A DNA stretch of 64,000 nt from Shewanella sp. Isolate13 (GTDB taxonomy: Bacteria; Pseudomonadota; Gammaproteobacteria; Enterobacterales; Shewanellaceae). The position numbers and the translations under genes are program-made. Shown one piece after another: positions 1 through 7,867 of this stretch. The stretch lies in contig NZ_JAKEVD010000009.1 of NCBI RefSeq assembly GCF_022398325.1, forward strand, positions 1 through 64,000, read 5' to 3'. Under the pieces are notes generated by a model, which worked only from the letters and a program-made list of their open reading frames with translations, did no database searches and was not told where the DNA came from. Positions within the stretch are counted from its first letter, which is position 1. Each line of letters begins with the position of its first letter.

Positions 1-1
1 G

Positions 2-220
2 CATTGGCACATCGAGAACCAGCAACACTGGGTGCTTGACGTCACCTTTAGGGAAGACTGTTCAAGGATTGGTGACCATGAAAACGCGAAGAAGATGGCG
101 CTATTTCGGCGTATCGTGCTGAACCTTTTAGAGCAGCATCCGCTAAAAGCCAGTAAACCAACCAAGATAAGAAAAGCAGCATGGAATGGCGATTTTAGAA
201 GCGAGATTTTCTTTGGTTAA
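2..220 (+). CDS. ISAs1-family transposase, C-terminal fragment (cut by window start)
   Basis: The reading frame is open from base 2 and encodes about 72 residues beginning HWHIENQQHWVLDVTF. The HWxIENxxHWxLDVxFxED signature, followed by a run like ALFRRIxLNLLxQ, is typical of the C-terminus of ISAs1-family DDE transposases, where the E of IEN is the last catalytic acid. Only the 3' end is in the window, so intactness cannot be judged. It sits at the edge of the recombinase island and is probably part of its cargo or a later insertion. Confidence 0.8.
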   Translation, partial: HWHIENQQHWVLDVTFREDCSRIGDHENAKKMALFRRIVLNLLEQHPLKASKPTKIRKAAWNGDFRSEIFFG

Positions 221-249
221 ATGATTTAACAAAGTTTAATCCCGCCCTG
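221..249. mobile_element. Right end of the ISAs1-like insertion sequence (putative terminal repeat)
   Basis: About 25 bases after the transposase stop, the sequence TTTAATCCCGCCCTG ends at 249. ISAs1-type elements commonly begin CAGGG and so end CCCTG. The short distance from stop codon to repeat also fits. The other terminal repeat is outside the window, so the boundary is inferred. Confidence 0.5.
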
Positions 250-451
250 GCATAAAAACATCGATGCCAGAGGGTACGTCAACCATCGATATATTAAATG
301 GGAATAGTGTTGGAACAACTCCACTTCCGGTGGAGATTAAATAGTTATCTAGGGCTCCTATTTTGATTTTCTACGTGTCAGCCCAGTGCTGACACGTAAA
401 AGAAAAAAGTTCCTTTACCCCTTTAATTAGAAACTAAGGGCTAGTTGAACA
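250..451. other. Gap between IS end and recombinase operon
   Basis: No convincing gene is seen here. The stretch is AT-rich and holds one strong perfect inverted repeat (372-398), listed separately. It lies downstream of the last gene of the recombinase operon and may contain recombination or end sequences of the element. Confidence 0.5.
372..398. repeat. Perfect 11-bp inverted repeat at the gmtX-like end of the module
   Basis: TACGTGTCAGC (372-382) and GCTGACACGTA (388-398) are perfect reverse complements around the five-base spacer CCAGT. The flanks are T-rich on the left and A-rich on the right, so on neither strand is the hairpin followed by a T-tract; it is not a standard Rho-independent terminator. 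A recombinase binding site or element-end sequence is possible, but this is inference. Confidence 0.6.
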
Positions 452-910
452 TTATCGAATCGGTATAACTTTACTTCTTTTTAGCTTTACGAGTTTGTCT
501 CGTAGATCTGCATTCTCATACTCCAAATCATCAATACGAGCCAATGCTTGAACTAACTTATCATTGAGATGATGCTGTGCAGCTGCAAAGTTGGCTAGTT
601 GCTCTCTTACCGCTTCATACTTCTCTTTATAGTTTTGCTTTATACGCTTCTGTTCATTGAGTTTAAGGCGTATTGATTGAATTTCAGGTTGAACGTATTC
701 GCCTTTTGCTTCAGCAATATCGACTTTAACCTGTTTAACCTTTGCCACAAAATCAGGGTAGTAATAACCGCTACCATTACCTAGATTCGCTTCTTCTTCA
801 ACAGCTCTCACACTTAACTTTCGTGTAGCCTGAATGCGCTTGGGGTTACCCAGTGAAATACGCTCGAGCGCGGCTTCTAGGGCGATTAACGTATTTTTAC
901 TTCTGCTCAT
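452..910 (-). CDS. gmtX: Small HTH/coiled-coil accessory protein of the recombinase module (GmtX/TnpC-like)
   Basis: This 152-residue protein has a short N-terminal region resembling a helix-turn-helix (around residues 28-60, LSVRAVEEEANLG then YYYPDF) followed by a long, charged, heptad-like coiled coil (about 75-145). That plan matches TnpC of Tn554-type elements and the small GmtX protein of gamma-mobile-trio islands. Its start overlaps the end of the upstream gene by four bases (ATGA), so it is probably translationally coupled. It is inferred to be an accessory factor that assists or orients the recombinases. The gene name rests on architecture and position, not on a search. Confidence 0.65.
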   Translation of the reverse strand: MSRSKNTLIALEAALERISLGNPKRIQATRKLSVRAVEEEANLGNGSGYYYPDFVAKVKQVKVDIAEAKGEYVQPEIQSIRLKLNEQKRIKQNYKEKYEAVREQLANFAAAQHHLNDKLVQALARIDDLEYENADLRDKLVKLKRSKVIPIR

Positions 911-2964
911 AATTCCGTTACCTTAATGTCGTGCTCAAAGGCTACAAAGGGCATCAGAAAGTCACTCATCACATTTTCTGCGGCTCGGATTTGGGTGACG
1001 TAATGGCTTCGGTCAGTATGAGAAATGTCTTCGCCTAATGCCATATATCGAACTAAATTTTGGTGCTTCTTTTGCCACCATTTTGCTTGGTTTTCATCGA
1101 TGATGCTGCTATCTGATTCGCAATTAACGCAAAACTGAGGTGTCACTACGCCATCCATATCGCATTTGTAGCCATTCTTACAGTAACTATGCGCTGTTCC
1201 GTGGAGGGTTAAAGTTCCTTTTTTAACTGCTCGGTAAATCAGATCCCAAGAGCTATAGATATGAGGAATATCCTCCCTCATTTTTATAATCGCCTTACCA
1301 TGTTTTCCAGATAAAGGTTCATTAGAGTGCCATTGCTTAAATATTGTATTAGTGGTGTTTTCTATGTTTATTTCATCAAGGGTGGCTTGAAGCTTATTAT
1401 CTACCGCTAGTGCCTTTAAACTAGCCAAGCGACCTCCATCGCTATACCACTCTGTCATTGATAGATACAGGTGTTTAAATTGCTGTTTAATAGCTAGATT
1501 TGTGCCAAGTCGATGTTTGATAGTATAGAAAGCTAATGAGCGTCTAAATTGATGTGGAGATAAAGGCCAAGGTTTTCCGACAATGACATTTTCTTTTACA
1601 GCATCAAGCGATTTAGGGTTGGAATCCAAGCATTCTTGATAATCCTCTTGTGTCACAACAAACCCAAACTGTTTACAAAACAACTTTAAGCGGTCAGGCC
1701 AATGTGTTATTAAAACTGGCAGTTTCGAGCGATGTCCTTGATTACACCAAACGGTATCATTATAAGTGGGGTCTTCTTTTAATTTCTTTCGCCATTCTTT
1801 AGTGAGTGTTGAAATAAGTTCGATTGCCTTTTTAGCAATAGGTGCAGCAACCCAAACCTCTCTTTTTTCACCAAGTTTAAACGTTCGAGATTGAAGCATG
1901 TGGTAATCACGTCCCTCAAAGCGATCCTTATAATAGCTCTTTGGTGTTAACTCACCTAACTCGGAGTCCCTCATTCCAGAAAAAGCACCACAGCAGATAT
2001 AGCAAGCTGTAATTACCTGCCCTAGATAAGACTTCCAATCAAGTGAATTATCAAGCTTAATACCTTTTAGTGTCTTTGTTTTCTGTAATGCTTCCTTAAT
2101 AATATCTTTCAGGTTTTTAGGCTGGTTGTCATTAATAAAGAGGGCATACTTATGATTGTCAATGATATTTCCAAAATTATCGGTACATGTATACCTGCCA
2201 CCATTTTTGATTTTTTTATCCGAAACACTCTTTCCCGCTAAGTAATTTTGTTGGAGTAATTCTACAATTTTTGCAATTTCACCTCTTGATGGATATGCTT
2301 GATTGACTAACTCAATAGCCTTGCCGTAAATGTCATCACTTAATCGCTCTGGTATCACTAAGGTTTGCTGCTGTTCCTTGTTACTAAGCTCTGCTGCAAG
2401 TTTTCTTGATTCAAATTTCATCTTGAAACCAAAGTTTTTTTTTAGCCAAGGCTGCAATATCAAAATGGCATTTAATGCGCAAAATATGCTTATTAAACTC
2501 CCTTGACTGAAGTCTTTAGCTATAAGCATACCTTTAAAATCACTCCATTTTTTCTCACTAGACAGTGCATATAATGATGTAGAGTTGATACTTTTAAGAT
2601 ATTCGTATATGTGCTTACTTTTACTAAATCGACTTATTATGGTTGATGTTTTTTGCACTTTTTTGCCTGAACGGTCTTTATGAAATAACCAGCCGTAGGC
2701 AATCAGCTTTAACTCCAATTGAAGCTCTGGAGAGCCATCAAGAAAGCGAAAGTCAAGATGGTTTTTATATTTATCTCTTGTAATCGGCTTGATGCACCAA
2801 TCGTTTTGACCAAATCTAGCAACTACTTTTCCGTCTCTATCTCGACAAATAACTACATTATAAAGCGCATCCCAATTTTCATTTTCATAAAGAGTAACAA
2901 CATCTTGAATTTTAACTTTTCGCTCTTTGGGAAAGCCATTAGGATACTGAACAGCATTGCTCAT
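907..2964 (-). CDS. gmtZ: Large tyrosine recombinase with C-terminal Cys cluster (GmtZ-like integrase)
   Basis: This 685-residue protein has tyrosine-recombinase catalytic signatures in the expected order: Arg332 in CCGAFSGMRDSELGEL (box I), His471-x-x-Arg474 in SPHQFRRSLAFY (box II), His498 in QQFKH, and the candidate nucleophile Tyr507 in TEWYSDGG. After the catalytic domain comes a cysteine cluster (Cys595, 601, 612, 615) that could bind zinc. It is far longer than phage integrases (about 350-400 residues) and lies in a four-gene coupled operon, overlapping neighbours by four bases on both sides. Best match by eye is the large integrase of gamma-mobile-trio or Tn554-like elements. It appears catalytically intact. 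Confidence 0.7.
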   Translation of the reverse strand: MSNAVQYPNGFPKERKVKIQDVVTLYENENWDALYNVVICRDRDGKVVARFGQNDWCIKPITRDKYKNHLDFRFLDGSPELQLELKLIAYGWLFHKDRSGKKVQKTSTIISRFSKSKHIYEYLKSINSTSLYALSSEKKWSDFKGMLIAKDFSQGSLISIFCALNAILILQPWLKKNFGFKMKFESRKLAAELSNKEQQQTLVIPERLSDDIYGKAIELVNQAYPSRGEIAKIVELLQQNYLAGKSVSDKKIKNGGRYTCTDNFGNIIDNHKYALFINDNQPKNLKDIIKEALQKTKTLKGIKLDNSLDWKSYLGQVITACYICCGAFSGMRDSELGELTPKSYYKDRFEGRDYHMLQSRTFKLGEKREVWVAAPIAKKAIELISTLTKEWRKKLKEDPTYNDTVWCNQGHRSKLPVLITHWPDRLKLFCKQFGFVVTQEDYQECLDSNPKSLDAVKENVIVGKPWPLSPHQFRRSLAFYTIKHRLGTNLAIKQQFKHLYLSMTEWYSDGGRLASLKALAVDNKLQATLDEINIENTTNTIFKQWHSNEPLSGKHGKAIIKMREDIPHIYSSWDLIYRAVKKGTLTLHGTAHSYCKNGYKCDMDGVVTPQFCVNCESDSSIIDENQAKWWQKKHQNLVRYMALGEDISHTDRSHYVTQIRAAENVMSDFLMPFVAFEHDIKVTEL

Positions 2965-5183
2965 AGTTGGTTATCCTTATCTGATTGCATTAGCTTGTTA
3001 GGCATCATAGTAATTACAGAATCCGCATCTTCCCAAAAGGGGTGAGGGCCTTTGTCACTGAGCTTTTCTTCTGCTTGCTTCAAGATGTTTTTATTGATTT
3101 TAGGTAAGATATTCTTATCAAGAAAATCACTTATTTTATGAAAATTCTGGCGATGATGGCGTGCATCAAGGTGTAGATATAATGACTCCTCAATACATGC
3201 TTTAAATGACAGTAGACACCAAATATCACTAACGGACTGCACAATTACTTGTTCAGGACAACCAAAGCAGCCTAATAAATCAGCGCAGGCAAGTTTTTCT
3301 CCTTCTTTAAGTAAATTATGTTTTTGTGCTCTAAGGGTGTATTTTTCGGACTTATCACCAAAAGGAGTTGCACAACTCGTACCATTCGGGGTTCGACTCA
3401 GGTTTGGTAGCGAAATCTTATAAGCTTCCTCTATCGTTAAGACATCGATATTCAGCGATTCTTGTGCTGCCTTTGCTCCTTTCTTGCTCTCAGATTGCTC
3501 CTGTCGTATTGAGGAAACATCCTGCATCATTCCGTTGTTTTGATGGCGATTCCCTGTGGAGTAGTGCTTCCTACGTACATTGGATTCATTATCAAGCAAT
3601 TCACTACTTGCCGCTTCACCTTGGTGGTAAGCAGTCAGTTGAGCTCCTGTCTCTCGAAATCTTGATATAACAGGCCTTAATCGATTTCCTTTTTGGTCTA
3701 TAAGTTGAAAATGTTTATCTAGCCACAATGTGTTGAAAGCTGAAAGTGATCTTGATTTAACTCGCTGAACTACATTTTTTACATAGAGTTGTAGAAGTAG
3801 CGCACCCTCAGAGCCATCAATCAACTTAGACACTTCGAGTAACTTGTCAAAAAAAGCCATAGAGTATTTTGGAATATTGAGCGTATGCTCACCCATTTCA
3901 ACTTGAACCGTCTTAAAGGCTCTGCGCTTAAAGGCAGGCATGGTGTACCACGTTTCACCGAGTGAAAGCCCTGCGTTTTGTGGTCTTGCTAACCCTAGAA
4001 TCACACCTGTGTTGGAGTAGGTGTAATAACTCAATAGATAAGTCGCTGAACACATCATTTTAGAGATCGCACCATAAAGCGGATAGCTCTTTCCCTTCCA
4101 TTCAAATGTCATAATTGAAACGTTTCTATTGGCAGCAATGTGCATTTCAGGGTTATCTAGAAATTGTTTTGCGGTCTGGTTAAACAATTGACGCAGCAAT
4201 GGAAGTAACTGCTTTAGGTCACTATAGGTGTAAGCCTCAAACGGTTCTGTATCATCTACCCCCATTACAGGGAGTGGGAAGAGCCAGTTTGCTGGTAAAT
4301 CTAAATAATCACGAAAAGCAACTTTAAATTTTGATAGCTCACCTGTATAACTGTTTTTTTTTATGAGATTAAGTCTCACTCTATCGGCTTGGTCTTCAAA
4401 GTAAGCTTCAACTGAAGGTTGGGTGAATGCTTCAATATTTTTGTTATCGCACCAACTGAGGTATCTTCTGGTTGCATTAAAAGAACCATATAAAGTTTCA
4501 CTACTTTTTCCTTCGTCAATTTGTTCATCAAAGCTGGACTTTAGTTTTAATATAGCTCCATCACGATGTGCTGAATTAATTGGGGAGCCTTGTTGCAAGC
4601 TTTCGGTGCTAGGGATACCGTTATATAGCAAGCGATTAAAGTCGCACTTTCGGTGGTCATCCATTGTGATACATAAAGATGCATCCCAACTATGGTGGGA
4701 AGTCACATCATTTAACATCCCTTTTTTATTATTAAAGATTTCCGACGCTGTAGGTATCAAGAACCATTTTAGTGGCAGATGCAAATAGCTACGAATAACA
4801 GAGGATATAGCCGATAGCTTTACTCCGTAAGTTTTTGCTGTTATTTCCTTTATCCTGACTCTGTCAGTTAGGTGCTTGAAGTAACCTTCAAGTGATTGTT
4901 GGGTAAATGCTTCTGTACTTTTACGATCGCACCAGTTGAGGTATTGAAAGGTGGCATAAAAATAAACAAATAAAGTCCTATGACTTGTCCCTTCGTTAAT
5001 TCTCTCATCAAAGCTAGATTTGAGCTGTAATATAATTCCATCACGATGTGCAGACTCAATTAGTAAGCTTTTGGTTCTAGGGGGGCCTTTACATAGCAAG
5101 CGGTTAAAGTCACATTTACGGCCGTTGTTTAGTGTTATACATAGGGATGCATTCCAACCGTGCTGATAAGTTAGATCACTCAT
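2961..5183 (-). CDS. gmtY: Recombinase-like protein with duplicated N-terminal domain (GmtY-like)
   Basis: This 740-residue protein has two tandem copies of a roughly 150-residue N-terminal domain (about 1-146 and 156-306). Both contain ASLCIT, RKCDFNRLL, SAHRDG, LKSSFDE, EAFTQ and DRVR blocks in the same order. The C-terminal part resembles a divergent tyrosine recombinase: SRFRETGAQL (about 507-516) fits box II without the usual histidine, and RRKHYSTGN supplies a candidate Tyr541. No clear box I arginine is visible. A cysteine group (about 604-642) follows. Removing one repeat leaves about 585 residues, and Met156 at the head of copy two could be the ancestral start. It overlaps the upstream integrase by eight bases and the downstream gene by four. 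Confidence 0.6.
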   Translation of the reverse strand: MSDLTYQHGWNASLCITLNNGRKCDFNRLLCKGPPRTKSLLIESAHRDGIILQLKSSFDERINEGTSHRTLFVYFYATFQYLNWCDRKSTEAFTQQSLEGYFKHLTDRVRIKEITAKTYGVKLSAISSVIRSYLHLPLKWFLIPTASEIFNNKKGMLNDVTSHHSWDASLCITMDDHRKCDFNRLLYNGIPSTESLQQGSPINSAHRDGAILKLKSSFDEQIDEGKSSETLYGSFNATRRYLSWCDNKNIEAFTQPSVEAYFEDQADRVRLNLIKKNSYTGELSKFKVAFRDYLDLPANWLFPLPVMGVDDTEPFEAYTYSDLKQLLPLLRQLFNQTAKQFLDNPEMHIAANRNVSIMTFEWKGKSYPLYGAISKMMCSATYLLSYYTYSNTGVILGLARPQNAGLSLGETWYTMPAFKRRAFKTVQVEMGEHTLNIPKYSMAFFDKLLEVSKLIDGSEGALLLQLYVKNVVQRVKSRSLSAFNTLWLDKHFQLIDQKGNRLRPVISRFRETGAQLTAYHQGEAASSELLDNESNVRRKHYSTGNRHQNNGMMQDVSSIRQEQSESKKGAKAAQESLNIDVLTIEEAYKISLPNLSRTPNGTSCATPFGDKSEKYTLRAQKHNLLKEGEKLACADLLGCFGCPEQVIVQSVSDIWCLLSFKACIEESLYLHLDARHHRQNFHKISDFLDKNILPKINKNILKQAEEKLSDKGPHPFWEDADSVITMMPNKLMQSDKDNQL
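4263..5183 (-). repeat. Tandem intragenic duplication within the GmtY-like gene
   Basis: Codons 1-146 (about 4746-5183) and 156-306 (about 4266-4718) encode homologous domains. Aligned by eye, about 64 of 100 core positions are identical, for example NASLCIT versus DASLCIT and SAHRDG in both. The DNA also keeps shared stretches such as CCATCACGATGTGC in both halves. The divergence shows the duplication is not recent. Confidence 0.8.
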
Positions 5184-6501
5184 TATCAGCTCCTAGAACG
5201 TTATGCATAATCGAATCTAGTAGTGCAAACTTCTCTTTAAATACCTCTTTTCGCTTTAAGTATCGAAGATATTTCCATGTGGTTCTCTCATTTTTATGCC
5301 CCATCCAGCCCATAAGTAGTTCTAAACACTCAACTTCCGCTAACCCTGATTGCAACAGGTCGTGAAGCCGAAATGTTCCATAAGTGGCTCTTAAATCGTG
5401 AAATCGATGTTTGAATTTTGGGTCTGTTTTCTGAATAAGCGATCTAAAATCAGACCATCTGGAGCTCGTGCTTCGTGAAGTAACAGGGTTGCCTTGCTCA
5501 CTAATAAACAAAGGCTCATGACGTTCACACAATTCAAGCGCTTCAATCACTTCTTGCTTTGTCTGCAGCTCCTCATTGTTCATGCTCTCTATTTTTGCCT
5601 GAAGCTTATTTGCACGGTGTAATCTGCGTTCAGATATTCTGTAATCATCAAGGGCGTTAAGTAACCCTGCTGAGATTTCTATGTGTCTATCTTTCCCATA
5701 TTTAGTTTTCACACCTGTCTTGGAAGGACTCAGTAGAATTTCATAGCGATGTTCGCTTTCTACTAATGGGGTTGCTGAATCCAATGCATCTAACGAGAGC
5801 GAGCTAGCTTCCTCTATGCGTAACCCTGCTTGAGTTGCGAGTAATATGAGTAACTTTAATTCTTGAGAGGCATGGTGAAGGTGGGAGGCCACTAGCGCTA
5901 CGGACTCACGGCTTAATGGAGAAAGCGATCGAACGTTTTTGCTTTGGCTATCCTTGGGTACTTTTATTCGCAAATCACTCGAATTGACCGAAATTATTGG
6001 CCTGATGTGAGCCAGCGTACCTTGGTTTTGTACTTGAATAATCTCAATCTTAAATGGGGCTTCTTGCTCTCGATTAATCGTCAGATATTCTTCGTGCATC
6101 GCCCACAAGTAAAAATTCTTAACGTGATTCATGTAAGCATTAGCAGTGCTATATGCCAGTTGATCTTGTTTGACTAATTTAAGCAGGTACGATCGAAACA
6201 AATAGGTCGGTTTTAGTCTTTTGATCGGAGGGGTATGATCCCATTCTAGCCGTTCATCTTCCAGGAACTGATAGTATTTGAGGAGAGCACGACTGGATGG
6301 GCTAAGGTCTTTGGCTCGTTTTATGGCTTTTAGATAAAAAAAGTAGCTGTTTGGTTCACAAAGGAATATTCCATCCTGGCTAAATAAAGTTGGAAGTGAA
6401 CCGATGTTATGTTCAGATGGAAGGCAATGATATGAACCATTATTATGGATTTGTAAATTTGTTTTTTTAAATACAGAACTTGAATGTATTAACTTAACCA
6501 T
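5176..6501 (-). CDS. Tyrosine-type site-specific recombinase/integrase
   Basis: This is the first gene of the island operon. From the ATG at 6501 it encodes 441 residues with a full set of catalytic residues: Arg228 (TQAGLRIEEASSL), His368-x-x-Arg371 (HRFHDLRATYG), GH around 401-402 (MGWMGHKN) and Tyr411 (TTWKYLRY). A SAM-like DNA-binding region precedes them. The frame stays open upstream to a TTG at 6597, but the ATG at 6501 has a GGAGA ribosome-binding site 11 bases upstream and is preferred. It likely cuts and joins DNA in element transfer, as TnpA does in Tn554-like elements. The gene faces away from the PAP2 gene, so the cargo side is probably to the left. Confidence 0.82.
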   Translation of the reverse strand: MVKLIHSSSVFKKTNLQIHNNGSYHCLPSEHNIGSLPTLFSQDGIFLCEPNSYFFYLKAIKRAKDLSPSSRALLKYYQFLEDERLEWDHTPPIKRLKPTYLFRSYLLKLVKQDQLAYSTANAYMNHVKNFYLWAMHEEYLTINREQEAPFKIEIIQVQNQGTLAHIRPIISVNSSDLRIKVPKDSQSKNVRSLSPLSRESVALVASHLHHASQELKLLILLATQAGLRIEEASSLSLDALDSATPLVESEHRYEILLSPSKTGVKTKYGKDRHIEISAGLLNALDDYRISERRLHRANKLQAKIESMNNEELQTKQEVIEALELCERHEPLFISEQGNPVTSRSTSSRWSDFRSLIQKTDPKFKHRFHDLRATYGTFRLHDLLQSGLAEVECLELLMGWMGHKNERTTWKYLRYLKRKEVFKEKFALLDSIMHNVLGADNE

Positions 6502-6649
6502 GTGAGGCAAATCTCCAAAAAGAGTTAAAATACTGCTCTTTAAAAAGAACAGGATGTCACCTCGTTTTAGAAAGCTGTCGCATAGCTTTATATGCAACAG
6601 CCTATAAGATTTTCCAAAATAGTCAAGTAGTTGGGGTAGCCTTTCTACA
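6502..6649. other. Presumed island/chromosome junction
   Basis: This 148-base stretch separates the integrase start from the stop of the PAP2 phosphatase gene. It must hold the integrase promoter and probably the element end. A short inverted repeat (AAAGCT then AGCTTT, about 6570-6589) is visible. I found no convincing matching direct repeat at the left side of the window, as expected if the other end lies outside it. Confidence 0.4.
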
Positions 6650-7216
6650 CTAACCCTTCATGGTAATATGATCTTCCCCAAAACTGGGGACCATCACGAG
6701 AGCTGAATTGTTGTAGGGATCGGTAAAATACAAACTGCTAAATACTGCAATGGAGCCGCCTGCCAAGACGTCATCAACATAATGACGGTTAGCCCAGACT
6801 CGGCTTGCGCCCACAAAAGTGGCAGCCGCGTATGCGGGTATCCCCCAGGCGTTACCATATCTATGATGTATATAGGCCGCGCCAGAAAACGCCGCTGAGG
6901 TATGACCCGATGGGAAGGAATTGCTCTCGCTACCATCAGGGCGAAGCCGTTCATAACCAAATTTCATGGTGTGAGTAATAATGCCTGTTGCGGCAGCGCC
7001 TTTGGCTAATTGCCAAGCACCTTCGGTATCGTCTATCCAGAGACTGCCGATGAGAGCACCTGCTGGCAGGGCTATTTGTATAACATCACCTAAGTCTGAA
7101 ATGGTGCCAGACTGTCCCTCAAAAATTTCACTTTGTGCCAAAGCGGGTGAGCAGCCTATTGTGATGCTAAGCACTGTAGCGGCAGAGTATCCTATTGACG
7201 AAGTACCTAGTGTCAT
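6650..7216 (-). CDS. PAP2-family phosphatase, periplasmic or membrane-associated
   Basis: The three-part PAP2 phosphatase signature is present: KFGYERLRP, PSGHTS and SRVWANRHYVDD, giving the conserved Lys/Arg, Ser-Gly-His and Arg/His/Asp catalytic residues. An N-terminal hydrophobic segment ending near ALAQ looks like a signal peptide. The ATG at 7216 is preferred because AAGG lies about nine bases upstream; an ATG at 7225 touches that site. Length is about 188 residues. The mobile element begins right after its stop, so the last few residues (HITMKG) may have been supplied by the insertion. The substrate (lipid or other phosphate ester) cannot be told from sequence. Confidence 0.8.
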   Translation of the reverse strand: MTLGTSSIGYSAATVLSITIGCSPALAQSEIFEGQSGTISDLGDVIQIALPAGALIGSLWIDDTEGAWQLAKGAAATGIITHTMKFGYERLRPDGSESNSFPSGHTSAAFSGAAYIHHRYGNAWGIPAYAAATFVGASRVWANRHYVDDVLAGGSIAVFSSLYFTDPYNNSALVMVPSFGEDHITMKG

Positions 7217-7398
7217 CGTTATCATCCTTGTTGCTATTTTTGTTTATTGTAATGTTTTGTATCGATATGTATCTCTTTAGGTGTATTGTTTGTGATTAAG
7301 TTTCAATTAGATCAGATTTTTAGTTTCACTGTAGGCGCAAGCTCACACTTATTGCGTTAAAATGATCCTTGAGAGTGATGTTTATTTTGAGCCAAATT

Positions 7399-7770
7399 AT
7401 GGAATACGAATTTTTACGCAATACCATTACCGATACTGTATTTGCCCGTTTTAGTATGGATCATGAGGCGCTGGGTTTTTGGTTGTCGGAGGAGCTTGCC
7501 GATAATGCTGAATTATATGTTGAGATCTGTCAGCAAATTGAGCGTTTACAAAGCGGTCATGGTAATGAGTGGCGTTTGGTGGGTAAGGCGCTGTCCCTTG
7601 AGCTGGACCGTGAGCAGGCGAGAGTCTTTGCCAACGACATCGAAGATAATGATGATCAAGAGTTAGATGAATCGATGTCATTTTATGATGGCGAGTCGGA
7701 AGCTTTTTGTGGCTTAGAGGACTTTTATGAGGTGCTTGTGAGCTGGCGACGCTTCTTAGACGAAAATTGA
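7399..7770 (+). CDS. yacL: YacL-family (UPF0231) protein
   Basis: This 123-residue acidic protein begins MEYEFLRNTITDTVFARFSMDHEALGFW and ends with GLEDFYEVLVSWRRFL. The pattern closely follows E. coli YacL (MDYEFLRD... CGVEDFLQVV). The frame extends ten codons upstream, but the ATG at 7399 matches the family start. The function is unknown in the family. It is monocistronic and converges with narP on a shared terminator. Confidence 0.85.
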   Translation: MEYEFLRNTITDTVFARFSMDHEALGFWLSEELADNAELYVEICQQIERLQSGHGNEWRLVGKALSLELDREQARVFANDIEDNDDQELDESMSFYDGESEAFCGLEDFYEVLVSWRRFLDEN

Positions 7771-7809
7771 TTGCCGATCCTCAGATTTTTTTATCATCAG
7801 AAATGTACT

Positions 7810-7836
7810 AAAAAGGCAGCGTTTAGCTGCCTTTTT
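7810..7836. terminator. Bidirectional terminator between yacL and narP
   Basis: The stem AAAAAGGCAGC / GCTGCCTTTTT has a five-base loop (GTTTA). The A-run on one side and T-run on the other allow termination of yacL (+) and of narP (-). Confidence 0.85.
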
Positions 7837-7867
7837 GATCCAAATGCTTTACTTCTACCGAATATCA

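Noticed and set aside
372..398. Inverted repeat considered as a Rho-independent terminator
   Set aside because: No T-tract follows the hairpin on either strand; the A/T runs are on the wrong sides.
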